NCBI GenBank assembly: GCA_031216755.1
Contig: JARUHG010000004.1
Coordinates: 300,677 to 364,676, forward strand
Length of the DNA stretch: 64,000 nucleotides
Direction: 5' to 3'
Source of the DNA: Lysobacter arvi
GTDB lineage: Bacteria > Pseudomonadota > Gammaproteobacteria > Xanthomonadales > Xanthomonadaceae
A program made the translations under genes and the position numbers. Of the stretch, positions 37,753 through 47,473 are shown piece by piece; position 1 is the stretch's first letter, and every line of letters starts with the position of its first letter. The notes below the pieces were generated by a model that was not told where the DNA came from, searched no databases, and worked only from the letters and a program-made list of their open reading frames with translations.

Positions 37753-39369
37753 TTAATGCGTGATGTCGCCGTGCGCCAGATCACCGTCGCGGATGACCGG
37801 CGGCGTCGAGAACGTGTGGTGCGGCGCGGGGCTCGGCACGGTCCACTCCAGGCCACGGGCGGTCGGCCACGCGCGGGCCTCGGCCTTGACGCCCACGGCC
37901 TTCGAGCGCCACAGGATGAACGCCATCATGAACGGCGTGACGAACATGCCGAACGCGCCGATCGAGCTGATCAGGTTCCAGTCCGCGAACACCACGTTGT
38001 AGTCCGGGATGCGGCGCGGCATGCCGGCCAGGCCTAGGAAGTGCTGCGGGAAGAACAGCAGGTTGACGAAGATCATCGTCCACCAGAAGTGGAACTTCGC
38101 CGCCGACTCGCTGTACATGCGGCCCGTCCACTTCGGCCACCAGTAGTACGTGGCGGCGATGATCGAGAACAGCGCGCCGGTCACCAGCACGTAGTGGAAG
38201 TGCGCCACGACGAAGTAGGTGTCGTGGTACTGGAAGTCGGCCGGAACGATGGCGAGCATCAGGCCCGAGAAACCGCCGATGGTGAACAGGATCACGAACG
38301 CGATCGCCCACAGCATCGGCGCCTCGAAGGAGATCGAGCCGCGCCACATGGTGGTGACCCAGTTGAACACCTTCACGCCCGTCGGCACGGCGATCAGCAT
38401 CGTGGCGAACATGAAGTAGATCTCGCCACCCAGCGGCATGCCGACGGTGAACATGTGGTGCGCCCACACGATGAACGAGAGGAACGCGATCGACGCGGTC
38501 GCGTACACCATGGCCTGGTAACCGAACAGCGGCTTGCGGCTGAAGGTCGGGATGATCTCCGACACGACGCCGAACGCCGGCAGGATCATGATGTAGACCT
38601 CGGGGTGGCCGAAGAACCAGAAGATGTGCTGGAACATCACCGGGTCGCCGCCGCCGGCCGCGTTGAAGAACGAGGTGGCGAAGAACTTGTCGGTCAGCAG
38701 CATCGTCACGGCGCCGGCGAGCACCGGCATCACGGCGATCAGCAGGAACGCGGTGATGAGCCAGGTCCAGCAGAAGATCGGCATCTTCAAAAGGTCGATG
38801 CCCGGCGCGCGCATGTTCAGCACGGTGGCGATCACGTTGATCGCGCCCATGATCGAGCTGATGCCCATCATGTGGATGGCGAAGATCGCGAAGGCCACGT
38901 TGCTGCCGCCCTGCAGCGAGAGCGGCGGATAGAGCGTCCAGCCGCCGGCCGGGGCACCGCCCGGCAGGAACAGCGTCAGCAGCAGCATCGCGAAGGCGAA
39001 CGGCAGGATCCAGAAGGACCAGTTGTTCATGCGCGGCAGCGCCATGTCCGGCGCGCCGATCTGCAGCGGGATCATCCAGTTCGCCAGGCCCACGAAGGCC
39101 GGCATGACGCCGCCGAAGATCATGACCAGCGCGTGCACGGTGGTCATCTGGTTGAAGAACATCGGCTCGACGAACTGCAGGCCCGGCTTCATCAGCTCCG
39201 CACGGATCACCACCGACATCGCTGCGCCGATGATGAACATGATGAAGCTGAAGATCAGGTACAGCGTCCCGATGTCCTTGTGGTTGGTCGAGAAGAACCA
39301 ACGCTCGATGAAGCCCTGCTTGTGGGCGTGGTCATCGTGGTGGTGGGTGTCAGCGTGCGTGACGGCCAT
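37753..39369 (-). CDS. coxA: Cytochrome c oxidase subunit I (aa3 type)
   Basis: A 538-residue, 12-helix catalytic subunit holding heme a and the heme a3-CuB centre. Visible landmarks: FFNQMTTVHALVMIFGGVMPA (low-spin heme His region), HIFWFFGHPEVYIMILPAFG (the His-Tyr cross-link and E of the D-channel), SFIVWAHHMFTVGMPLG (two CuB histidines), TGVKVFNWVTTMWRGS (K-channel) and HDTYFVVAHFHYVLVTG (heme a3 and heme a ligands). These are A-family proton-channel features. It follows coxB by 25 bp. Confidence 0.98.
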   Translation of the reverse strand: MAVTHADTHHHDDHAHKQGFIERWFFSTNHKDIGTLYLIFSFIMFIIGAAMSVVIRAELMKPGLQFVEPMFFNQMTTVHALVMIFGGVMPAFVGLANWMIPLQIGAPDMALPRMNNWSFWILPFAFAMLLLTLFLPGGAPAGGWTLYPPLSLQGGSNVAFAIFAIHMMGISSIMGAINVIATVLNMRAPGIDLLKMPIFCWTWLITAFLLIAVMPVLAGAVTMLLTDKFFATSFFNAAGGGDPVMFQHIFWFFGHPEVYIMILPAFGVVSEIIPTFSRKPLFGYQAMVYATASIAFLSFIVWAHHMFTVGMPLGGEIYFMFATMLIAVPTGVKVFNWVTTMWRGSISFEAPMLWAIAFVILFTIGGFSGLMLAIVPADFQYHDTYFVVAHFHYVLVTGALFSIIAATYYWWPKWTGRMYSESAAKFHFWWTMIFVNLLFFPQHFLGLAGMPRRIPDYNVVFADWNLISSIGAFGMFVTPFMMAFILWRSKAVGVKAEARAWPTARGLEWTVPSPAPHHTFSTPPVIRDGDLAHGDITH

Positions 39370-39394
39370 GGCCTAACCTCGGTAATCGGGACGA

Positions 39395-40327
39395 TCAGCC
39401 GGCGACCGGCGCCTGCTTTTCAGCAGTCGCGGCCGTGGCGTCGGTGTTCGGGGTCGCTTCCGGCTGGGCCGGGGCGGCGGGGGCGGCCGGAGCCGGGGCC
39501 GGCGCGGGGGCGTTCTTCGCCTTCTGCGCGGCGAGCCACTGCTGGTACTCGGCCTTCGGCACGGCCTTGACCACGATCGGCATGAAGCCGTGGTCCTTGC
39601 CGCACAGCTCCGCGCACTGGCCGCGGTAGATGCCCGGCTTCTTGATGTCGGTCCAGGCCTCGTTGACGATGCCCGGGATCGCGTCCTGCTTCCAGCCCAG
39701 GGCCGGCACCCACCAGGCGTGGATCACGTCGTCGGCGGTGATGACGAAGCGGATCTTGGTGTCGGTCGGCAGCACCAGGACGTTGTCGACGTCGAGCAGG
39801 TAATGCGGGTGGTCGGCCGCGCGGGCGTCGACGCCGCTCTGGCGGATCTGGTCGCTCTTGCGGTCCAGGCGGCTGGTGAAGCCGACGTTCTCGCCGAGGT
39901 AGTCGTACTTCCACATCCACTGGTAGCCGGTGATCTTGACGGTCATCTCGGCGTTGCGGGTGTCGTACATCTTGATCAGCTTGCTGGTGGCCGGGAACGC
40001 CATCAGCACCAGCAGCACGACCGGGACCACGGTCCAGATGACTTCCAGCTTCGTGCTGTGGGTGAAGTCCTTGTCCGGCACCGCGCCCTTGGAATGGCGG
40101 AACTTGAACATGGCGTACGCCATGGCGCCGAAGACCAGGATGCCGATGATCACGCACACCCACAGGGCGAACATGTGCGCGCTGTAGGCGTTGGCCGACT
40201 GGACGGTCACGCCCTGGCCCATGTTGAGCTGCCACGGCTTGGGATCGGCCGCCTGCGCGCTGGCAAGGACCGGCAGCGCCATCGCGGCGATGCCCGCGCC
40301 CCACTGCTTGAAACGACCGGCTTTCAT
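39395..40327 (-). CDS. coxB: Cytochrome c oxidase subunit II
   Basis: A 310-residue subunit that takes electrons from cytochrome c through CuA. A cleavable signal peptide (to about ASAQA) precedes two membrane helices (HMFALWVCVIIGILVFGAMA and KLEVIWTVVPVVLLVLMAF). The periplasmic cupredoxin domain has GYQWMWKYDYLGE (electron entry), VIHAWWVPALG, and the CuA motif GQCAELCGKDHGFMPIVV. The C-terminus is an unusual Ala/Pro-rich tail of about 50 residues without a fused cytochrome c domain. It is the first gene of the cox operon; the promoter at 40482-40510 gives a leader of about 150 bases. Confidence 0.97.
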   Translation of the reverse strand: MKAGRFKQWGAGIAAMALPVLASAQAADPKPWQLNMGQGVTVQSANAYSAHMFALWVCVIIGILVFGAMAYAMFKFRHSKGAVPDKDFTHSTKLEVIWTVVPVVLLVLMAFPATSKLIKMYDTRNAEMTVKITGYQWMWKYDYLGENVGFTSRLDRKSDQIRQSGVDARAADHPHYLLDVDNVLVLPTDTKIRFVITADDVIHAWWVPALGWKQDAIPGIVNEAWTDIKKPGIYRGQCAELCGKDHGFMPIVVKAVPKAEYQQWLAAQKAKNAPAPAPAPAAPAAPAQPEATPNTDATAATAEKQAPVAG

Positions 40328-40481
40328 CTGTTCGAGCCCCAGAAAGACGCTAGTTGAATGTACTGGACTGGCTGAGCCGTTCGGCTTGGCTTGCGGGCTC
40401 ATCCGCGACCGGAGGCAGCGGGCATCGCAGCCCAAGGAGGACCCAAAAAGGGAACCAAAAAACTGCCCCGCGGAACCGCTT

Positions 40482-40510
40482 AGTTTACCGACCGTGAACG
40501 CCACCAACAA
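40482..40510 (-). promoter_or_regulatory. Sigma-70 promoter of the cox operon
   Basis: On the minus strand TTGTTG (40505-40510), a 17-bp spacer and TAAACT (40482-40487). It lies in the 348-bp divergent region between coxB and putA and would give a leader of about 150 bases before coxB. The rest of that region shows no gene; a TAGACT near 40640 could serve putA. Confidence 0.62.
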
Positions 40511-40639
40511 CCGCAGCGCTCAAAGCATGCGAAATAGTGGGCAGATTTCGCAATCCCGCCCGATCAGGTGGAGAACTTTTCCCCTTGCGGTGGAACCTAG
40601 CAGGCCGAGCGCGCAACCTCCGCAGCGACCGGAACCCTC

Positions 40640-40645
40640 TAGACT
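40640..40645 (+). promoter_or_regulatory. TAGACT -10-like element before putA
   Basis: TAGACT lies 30 bp upstream of the putA ATG. No good -35 is recognised. It belongs to the recurring TAGACT/TAGAAT type seen before several plus-strand genes here. Confidence 0.38.
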
Positions 40646-40675
40646 ATCGGGCTTCCCCAGGCTGTCCCGGGCTCC

Positions 40676-43600
40676 ATGACCACCCACTCCTCCGCTGCCG
40701 TCGCCAGTGACGGCCCGCCGGCGCCGTCCGCGCTGATCAGCCCCGAACTTCCGCCGACGCCCCCGTCGCCCCGTGCCGCCATCACCGCCGGATGGGTCCG
40801 CGACGAAGCCAGCCACGTGCGCGCCCTGCTCGACCGCGCGCGCCTTCCGGAAGCCGACCGCATCGCCGCGCAGGCCACCGCCGCGGACCTCGTCCGCCGC
40901 GTCCGCGCGCGGGCCAAGGACCAGGGCGCGATCGAGGCCTTCATGCGCCAGTACGACCTGGGCAGCGAGGAAGGCGTGCTGCTGATGTGCGTCGCCGAGG
41001 CCCTGCTGCGCATCCCCGACCAGGACACCGCCGACAAGCTGATCCGCGACAAGCTGGGCGACGCGGACTGGAAGAAGCACATGGGCCAGTCCGATTCGGT
41101 GCTGGTCAACGCCTCGACCTGGGGCCTGATGCTGACCGGCCACCTGGTCGACCTGGCCGACGAGACCAAGCGCGACGTGCACGGCGCCTTCAAGCGCCTG
41201 CTCGGCCGCGTCGGTGAACCGGTGATCCGCCTCGCCGTGCGCCAGGCGATGAAGATCATGGGCCACCAGTTCGTGATGGGCCGCACGATCGGCGAGGCGC
41301 TCGCCCGTTCGCAGAAGAACGGCAATGCCGCGTACCGGTACTCGTTCGACATGCTCGGCGAAGGCGCGCTGACCACGAAGGACGCGCTGCGTTACCTGCA
41401 GGCGTACCGCGACGCGATCCATGCCATCGGCAAGTCGGGCAGCTTCGTCGGCGGCGACGTGTTCGCCGCGCCGTCCATCTCGGTGAAGCTCTCCGCCCTG
41501 CATCCGCGCTACGAGCACGCCAAGCGCGAGCGCGTCATGCGCGAACTCGTGCCGCGCGTGCTCGAACTGGCGCAGATGGCGAAGTCCTACGGCATCGGCT
41601 TCACCGTCGACGCCGAGGAAGCCGACCGCCTGGAGCTTTCGCTCGACGTCATCGCCGCCGCGTATTCGGACAAGTCGCTCGACGGCTGGGAAGGCTACGG
41701 CCTTGCGATTCAGGCCTACCAGAAGCGTGCGCCGGAGGTGATCGACTTCATCGCCGACCTCGCCCGCCGCACCGGCCGCCGCATTCCCGTGCGCCTGGTG
41801 AAGGGCGCCTACTGGGACAGCGAGGTCAAGCGCGCGCAGGTCGAAGGCCAGGCGGGCTATCCGGTGTTCACGCGCAAGCCGAACACGGACGTGAGCTATC
41901 TGGCCAACGCGCGCCGCATGCTCGAGGCGTCGGACGCGATTTACCCGATGTTCGCCACGCACAACGCGCAGACCATCGCGACGATCCACCAGCGCGCGAA
42001 GTCCATGGGCCGCGCGAAGCACTTCGAGTTCCAGAAGCTGCACGGCATGGGCGACGACCTGTACGCCGAGGTGATCCCGGCGGACCGCCTGGACGTGCCG
42101 TGCCGCGTGTACGCGCCGGTCGGCTCGCACGAGGACCTGCTGCCGTACCTGGTACGCCGCCTGCTCGAGAACGGCGCCAATTCCAGCTTCGTCAACCGCA
42201 TCACCGACGAGGACATCGCCATCGACGACCTGATCCGCGATCCGGTCGAGACGGTGTCCGCCTTCGAATCCATCCCGCACCCGCGCATTCCGCAGCCGAT
42301 CGATCTGTACCGCAGTTTCGGCATCGACAGGACCAACTCCATGGGCATCAACCTCGCCAACGACGATCAACTGCGCACGCTCGCCGAACAGGTCAACGCC
42401 GCCGCCCGTGCCGAGTGGCGCGCCGCACCGCTGGTGCCCGGCGCGAACGCCGCCGGTCCGGACATCGCGGTGACCAATCCGGCCGACCGCCGCCAGGTCG
42501 TGGGTCAGTGGAAGGCCGCCGACAGCGCGACGGTCGAAAAGGCCGTGCAGAACGCCGTGGCCGCGCACGACGCGTGGAACATGACGCCGGCCGCCAGCCG
42601 CGCCGCGATCCTGGAACACGCCGCCGATCTGCTCGAACAGCGTATGCCGCTGTACATCGCGCTGTGCACGCGCGAGGCCGGCAAGTCGATTCCCGACGGC
42701 GTGGCCGAAGTGCGCGAGGCGGTCGACTTCCTGCGCTACTACGCCGGCCAGGCCCGCCGCCAGTTCGCCGTCGAGCCGCTGCCGGGTCCGACCGGCGAAT
42801 CCAACACGCTGCAGTTGTCCGGCCGCGGCGTGTTCGTCTGCATCAGCCCGTGGAACTTCCCGCTGGCGATCTTCCTCGGCCAGATTTCCGCGGCGCTGGC
42901 CGCCGGCAACAGCGTGCTCGCCAAGCCGGCCGAGCAGACCAACCTGATCGGCTACTACGCGGTGAAGCTGCTGCACGAAGCCGGCGTACCCGAAGCGGTG
43001 CTGCAGTTCCTGCCGGGCGATGGGGCCACCGTCGGCGCCGCGCTGACGAAGGACCCGCGCATCGCCGGCGTCGCGTTCACCGGTTCGACCGACACCGCGC
43101 GCGCGATCAACCGTGCGCTGGCCGCGCGCGACGCCGCCATCGGCGTGCTGATCGCCGAAACCGGCGGCCAGAACGCACTGATCGCCGACTCCTCCTCGCT
43201 GCCCGAGCAGGTGGTGAAGGACGCGATCGCCTCGGCGTTCACCTCCGCGGGCCAGCGCTGCTCGGCCGCGCGCGTGCTGTTCGTGCAGGACGACATCGCC
43301 GACAAGGTCACCACCATGCTCGCCGGCGCCATGGCCGAGCTGAAGGTCGGCGATCCGGGCCTGCTGTCGACCGACGTCGGCCCGGTGATCGACGAGGACG
43401 CGCTGAAGATGCTGCGCGAGCACGCCGAGCGCATGGATCGCGAAGCGACGAAGATCGCCGAGGTCGCGCTCGACGCCGAGGCGGCGAACGGCAGCTTCTT
43501 CGCTCCGCGCGCGTACACGCTGAAGTCGCTCGACCAGCTGCACAAGGAAATCTTCGGACCGGTGCTGCACGTGGTGCGCTGGAAGGCCGACCAGCTCGAC

Positions 43601-43897
43601 GCGGTGATCGACCAGATCAACGCGACCGGCTACGGCCTGACGCTGGGCATCCATTCGCGCATCGACGAGACGATCGAGAAGATCGCCTCGCGCATCAAGG
43701 TGGGCAACTGCTACGTCAACCGCAACCAGATCGGCGCGGTGGTCGGCGTGCAGCCCTTCGGCGGCCAGAACCTGTCGGGCACCGGCCCGAAGGCCGGCGG
43801 CCCGCACTACCTGCCGCGCTTCGCCACCGAGAAGACGATCACCGTCAACACGACGGCCGCGGGCGGCAATGCCTCGCTGCTGACGCTGGGCGACTGA
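40676..43897 (+). CDS. putA: Bifunctional proline dehydrogenase / L-glutamate-gamma-semialdehyde dehydrogenase
   Basis: A 1073-residue enzyme that oxidises proline to glutamate in two steps, passing electrons to quinone from FAD and making NADH. There is an N-terminal arm and alpha domain (to about 190), then the FAD-binding PRODH barrel with SISVKLSALHPRYEH, RRIPVRLVKGAYWDSEVKRAQ and FEFQKLHGMGDDLY. The aldehyde dehydrogenase part begins near 560 and has FVCISPWNFPLAIFLGQ, GVAFTGSTDTARAI, the IAETGGQNALI base motif and nucleophile Cys862 in TSAGQRCSAARVLF. It lacks the N-terminal ribbon-helix-helix DNA-binding domain of enteric PutA and also the long C-terminal domain, so it should not autoregulate by DNA binding. 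Confidence 0.97.
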   Translation: MTTHSSAAVASDGPPAPSALISPELPPTPPSPRAAITAGWVRDEASHVRALLDRARLPEADRIAAQATAADLVRRVRARAKDQGAIEAFMRQYDLGSEEGVLLMCVAEALLRIPDQDTADKLIRDKLGDADWKKHMGQSDSVLVNASTWGLMLTGHLVDLADETKRDVHGAFKRLLGRVGEPVIRLAVRQAMKIMGHQFVMGRTIGEALARSQKNGNAAYRYSFDMLGEGALTTKDALRYLQAYRDAIHAIGKSGSFVGGDVFAAPSISVKLSALHPRYEHAKRERVMRELVPRVLELAQMAKSYGIGFTVDAEEADRLELSLDVIAAAYSDKSLDGWEGYGLAIQAYQKRAPEVIDFIADLARRTGRRIPVRLVKGAYWDSEVKRAQVEGQAGYPVFTRKPNTDVSYLANARRMLEASDAIYPMFATHNAQTIATIHQRAKSMGRAKHFEFQKLHGMGDDLYAEVIPADRLDVPCRVYAPVGSHEDLLPYLVRRLLENGANSSFVNRITDEDIAIDDLIRDPVETVSAFESIPHPRIPQPIDLYRSFGIDRTNSMGINLANDDQLRTLAEQVNAAARAEWRAAPLVPGANAAGPDIAVTNPADRRQVVGQWKAADSATVEKAVQNAVAAHDAWNMTPAASRAAILEHAADLLEQRMPLYIALCTREAGKSIPDGVAEVREAVDFLRYYAGQARRQFAVEPLPGPTGESNTLQLSGRGVFVCISPWNFPLAIFLGQISAALAAGNSVLAKPAEQTNLIGYYAVKLLHEAGVPEAVLQFLPGDGATVGAALTKDPRIAGVAFTGSTDTARAINRALAARDAAIGVLIAETGGQNALIADSSSLPEQVVKDAIASAFTSAGQRCSAARVLFVQDDIADKVTTMLAGAMAELKVGDPGLLSTDVGPVIDEDALKMLREHAERMDREATKIAEVALDAEAANGSFFAPRAYTLKSLDQLHKEIFGPVLHVVRWKADQLDAVIDQINATGYGLTLGIHSRIDETIEKIASRIKVGNCYVNRNQIGAVVGVQPFGGQNLSGTGPKAGGPHYLPRFATEKTITVNTTAAGGNASLLTLGD

Positions 43898-43939
43898 GCG
43901 CCCCCGGGGCCGGCAACGGCCCTGTACCGAGTACCCGAC

Positions 43940-43965
43940 ACGGCCCCGGCGCACGCCGGGGCCGT
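43940..43965 (+). terminator. Strong hairpin terminator after putA
   Basis: ACGGCCCCGGC (43940-43950) pairs exactly with GCCGGGGCCGT (43955-43965) around GCAC, followed by TGTCGTTAT. The stop of putA is 43 bp upstream. Confidence 0.75.
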
Positions 43966-44189
43966 TGTCGTTATGCGGAAAAGATTCCTAGCGGCGCTCA
44001 GGAAACTCCGAGCGCGTCCTAGGGGACTTCCTACGACTTTTGATACACCTGTCGCGGCGCTGTCATCGAACTGTGATCCCGCAGCGGCGGCTGTTATGGC
44101 GCTTTCAAGCCGGCCACGGTGGCGCAAGCAACGGTTGGGCTCGCCCGGACGACGTCGTCCGGAGGTCCGTCCAACCAGCGAGTGCCGCC

Positions 44190-47100
44190 ATGTCCCCGAT
44201 GCCGCCGTACGCCCGACCGCAACGCCGTCTCCTGACCCTCGCGCTCCTGTCGGCGCTCGCGGGCCCCGCCTTCGCCGGCGGCAACTGCCAACTCGTCGAC
44301 GACGCGGGCACGCCGCTCGCGATCGACAGCACGGCGCCGGGCACCGAAGCCCTCGCCTGTGGCCCCGATGCCAAGGCGACGGGCGTGGGCGCGGTGGCCG
44401 TCGGCGACGAGACCACCGCCTCCGGAAAGAACGCGACGGCGGTCGGCTCCTGGCTCGATCTCGACGGCGACGGCCTCGTCGACCCGGACGAGATCACCTG
44501 GGCGAAGGGCGATAACGCCACCGCCCTGGGCGCGGCGGCCCAGTCGCTCGGCGCGTCGAGCGTCGCCGTGGGCGTGCGATCGGTGGCGAGCGGCGACAAC
44601 GCGGTCGCCCTCGGCAGCCAGGCCCAGACGCAGGCGCAGGTCACCACCACCACGAAGACCACCGTCCAGGGCACGCCGAACACGGTGACCACGACGACCT
44701 CCACGGCCGCCGCGACCGGTACCGGCAGCGTCTCCATCGGCGCCCAGGCGCGCGCCAACGGCAGCAACGACATCGCGCTGGGTACCGGCGCGACGGTCGA
44801 GAAGGTCACGAACACGCTCGCGATGAGCACCACCGCCGACGTCAGCACGCTGGTCCAGACGACGACCGCCGGCCCCGCGTCCAACAGCATGGCGGTCGGC
44901 ACCAACGCCCGCGCCAACGGCGACGGCACGATCGTGATCGGCGCCAACGCGCTGGCCGAAGCCAAGGTGGGCCAGACGCTGACCGGCTTCGGCGGCACCA
45001 GCAACTACTTCACCGCCGGCCCGGCGAACAGCACGACGGTGATCGGCAACAACGCGCGCGCGCTGGGCGCCAACAGCGTGGTCATCGGCGCCGACGCGCA
45101 GACGTTCGGCGACGGCCTGGACCCCACCGCCACCAAGCTGCTGAAGGACCAGAACAACACGGTCGTCGGCGCATCCGCCGCCACGGTCCGCGGCTGGGGC
45201 ACGGCGCTGGGCTACCGGGCGATCGCCTACGGCTACCAGACCACCGCGCTGGGTTCGCGCAGCTATGCGGTCGCGTACCAGTCGACGGCGATCGGCGGCC
45301 TGCTCGACCTGGGGGTGACCTTCCCCGGTTCGGGCCTGGGAACGCTGTTCACGCAGTCGCTCGGCACCGGCTCGCAGGCCATCGGCAGTGGCGCGCGGGC
45401 GTTCGCCAACTACGACACGGCCGTCGGCCCGGGCGCGATCACCAGTTCGTTCTACAGCGCGCAAGGCGGCACGGCGCCCTACCAGTCCAATGACCTGACG
45501 GTCATCAACGGCGCCACGTCGCTCGGGTTCCGCGCCAACGCGCGCGGCCACCGGAGCAGCGCACTGGGTACGTCGAGCCTGGCGAACGACGCCTTCTCGG
45601 TCGCCGTCGGCAACGAAACCGTGGCCTGGGGCATGCGCAGCATCGCGTTGGGCGATTCGGCGCTCGCGGCGTGGCACGACGACATCGCAGTCGGCACCGA
45701 TGCACAGGCGTGGGGCGGCTTCGGCACCGGCAACATCGCGATCGGGGTCGGCGCCCGCGTGGGCGTGAGTGGCGGCGACGACATCAACAACGCGATGGCC
45801 CTGGGCACCGGCGCCGAAGCACGGTCCGACGACGCCGTCGCCCTGGGCGATGCCGCCTCGGCCGAGGGCATCGGCGCGTCCGCGCTGGGCGCGAACGCAC
45901 AGGCCCAAGGCACCAACGCCGCCGCGATCGGCAACGGCGCGCAATCCGTGGGCGAGAACGCGTCCGCGCTCGGCGCCTACGCCTACGCCGGCGCCGACAA
46001 CGCCACCGCCGTCGGCACCAGCGCGTTCGCGATGGACGCCGGCAGCGCGGCGCTGGGCTACAACAGCTACGCCGGCGGCGTGGAGAGCACCGCGCTCGGC
46101 AGTCATGCGGTCGCCGACGCCGCGCACTCGACCGCGCTGGGCAGCGGCGCGATGGCGATGGCCGACAACGCGGTCGCCGTCGGCGCCGGCTCGATCGCCG
46201 ATCGGGCGAACACGCTCTCCGTCGGCGCGGCCGGCCAGGAACGCCAGATCGCCAACGTCGCCGCCGGCACCGAGGACACCGACGCGGTCAACGTCGCCCA
46301 GCTCGACACGGCGCTCGCGCAGGTGGATGGCGCGATCGGGACGCTCGACGAATCGGCGGTGAAGTACGACGACCCCGCCGCGCGCGACCGCGTCACGCTC
46401 GGCGGGACCGCGGGCACGACGATCGCGAACGTCCGCGCCGGCATCGCGGGCGGCGACGCGGTGAACGTCTTCCAGCTGCGCTCGGTGTTCGCCGGATTCG
46501 GCGGCGGCGCCGCACTCGACGCCAGCGGCCTGATGACGTTGCCGACTTTCAACGTGTTCGGCGCGCAGTACCACACCGTGGCCGAAGCCTTCGATGCGAT
46601 CGGCGCCGGCATCGGCGGCCTGGGCGATCGCCTCGCCCTGGTCGAAGGCCATCTCGGCGGCGCGCATGGCGACGTGCCGGTCGGCACGGGCGACGGGCTG
46701 ACGATCGGCGAGAGCAGCCTTGCGGCCAGCGTCAGCGACACCGCGATCGGCAACGGCGCCTCGGTGCAGGCCGACGGCAGCACCGCGGTGGGCAGCAACG
46801 CGACGATCGACGCCATCGCAACGAACGGCGTGGCCGTGGGCGCGGACGCGCGTGTCACCGCGGCGTCGGGCACGGCGATCGGACAAGGCGCCTCCGCAAC
46901 CGCCCAGGGCGCGGTCGCGCTGGGCCAGGGCTCGGTCGCCGACGAGGCCAACACGGTGTCGGTCGGCAACGCCGACATGCAGCGACGCGTCACGCACGTC
47001 GCCGACGGCGTCGACGCGAACGACGCGGCGAACGTCCAGCAGTTGCAGGCCGGCGACGCGCAGACGCTTTCGCGCGCCAACGCCTACACCGACAGCCGCC

Positions 47101-47405
47101 ATCAGGCGATGAGCGACGAGTTCACGCAGCTGCGCGACGACGTCGAGTACCGCCTGGGCAAGCAGGACGAACGCATCGACCGCCAGGGTGCGATGAGCGC
47201 GGCGATGCTCAACATGTCCATCAACGCCGCCAATTCGCGCAGCCCGCGCGGTCGCATCGGCGTGGGCGCGGGCTGGCAGAACGGCGAGAGCGCCCTGTCG
47301 GTTGGCTATTCCAAGGCCATCGGCGAGCGCGCGTCGTTCTCCATCGGCGGCGCCTTCAGCAGCGACGACAGCGCCGCCGGCGTCGGCTTCGGCATCGATC
47401 TGTAA
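44190..47405 (+). CDS. Trimeric autotransporter adhesin (YadA-like) with an EF-hand-type loop in the head
   Basis: A 1071-residue trimeric autotransporter. The signal peptide ends AGPAFAGG. The head (about 45-750) consists of many YadA-type 14-15-residue repeats (AVAVGDETTASGKNATAVG, SSVAVGVRSVASGDNAVALG, ALGSHAVADAAHSTALGSG). Near its start, SWLDLDGDGLVDPDEITW inserts a full 12-residue EF-hand-like loop (D90, D92, D94, D98, E101). Two neck-like VNVAQL/ANVQQL motifs and a second repeat block (TVSVGNADMQRRVTHVADGVD) lead to a short coiled-coil stalk (QALSRANAYTDSRHQAMSDE region) and the C-terminal 4-strand anchor, RIGVGAGWQNGESALSVGYS to GFGIDL. It is the first gene of a possible four-gene plus-strand run. 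A strong ribosome site is absent; GAG is nearest. Confidence 0.93.
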   Translation: MSPMPPYARPQRRLLTLALLSALAGPAFAGGNCQLVDDAGTPLAIDSTAPGTEALACGPDAKATGVGAVAVGDETTASGKNATAVGSWLDLDGDGLVDPDEITWAKGDNATALGAAAQSLGASSVAVGVRSVASGDNAVALGSQAQTQAQVTTTTKTTVQGTPNTVTTTTSTAAATGTGSVSIGAQARANGSNDIALGTGATVEKVTNTLAMSTTADVSTLVQTTTAGPASNSMAVGTNARANGDGTIVIGANALAEAKVGQTLTGFGGTSNYFTAGPANSTTVIGNNARALGANSVVIGADAQTFGDGLDPTATKLLKDQNNTVVGASAATVRGWGTALGYRAIAYGYQTTALGSRSYAVAYQSTAIGGLLDLGVTFPGSGLGTLFTQSLGTGSQAIGSGARAFANYDTAVGPGAITSSFYSAQGGTAPYQSNDLTVINGATSLGFRANARGHRSSALGTSSLANDAFSVAVGNETVAWGMRSIALGDSALAAWHDDIAVGTDAQAWGGFGTGNIAIGVGARVGVSGGDDINNAMALGTGAEARSDDAVALGDAASAEGIGASALGANAQAQGTNAAAIGNGAQSVGENASALGAYAYAGADNATAVGTSAFAMDAGSAALGYNSYAGGVESTALGSHAVADAAHSTALGSGAMAMADNAVAVGAGSIADRANTLSVGAAGQERQIANVAAGTEDTDAVNVAQLDTALAQVDGAIGTLDESAVKYDDPAARDRVTLGGTAGTTIANVRAGIAGGDAVNVFQLRSVFAGFGGGAALDASGLMTLPTFNVFGAQYHTVAEAFDAIGAGIGGLGDRLALVEGHLGGAHGDVPVGTGDGLTIGESSLAASVSDTAIGNGASVQADGSTAVGSNATIDAIATNGVAVGADARVTAASGTAIGQGASATAQGAVALGQGSVADEANTVSVGNADMQRRVTHVADGVDANDAANVQQLQAGDAQTLSRANAYTDSRHQAMSDEFTQLRDDVEYRLGKQDERIDRQGAMSAAMLNMSINAANSRSPRGRIGVGAGWQNGESALSVGYSKAIGERASFSIGGAFSSDDSAAGVGFGIDL

Positions 47406-47425
47406 CGCTCGCTTCGCTCCAAAAA

Positions 47426-47447
47426 ACGGCGCCCGCCGCGGCGCCGT
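47426..47447 (+). promoter_or_regulatory. Hairpin between the adhesin and subtilase genes
   Basis: ACGGCGCC (47426-47433) pairs with GGCGCCGT (47440-47447), loop CGCCGC, preceded by six A. No T-run follows on the plus strand. It could be a leaky terminator or an mRNA processing point, letting the downstream genes be expressed at a lower level. Confidence 0.45.
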
Positions 47448-47473
47448 CCCATCCGCATCCCGAGGAATCCCGC

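Noticed and set aside
42955..43620. Possible extra gene on the minus strand of putA
   Set aside because: Ser/Ala-rich shadow frame with no start signals, fully inside a well-conserved dehydrogenase domain.
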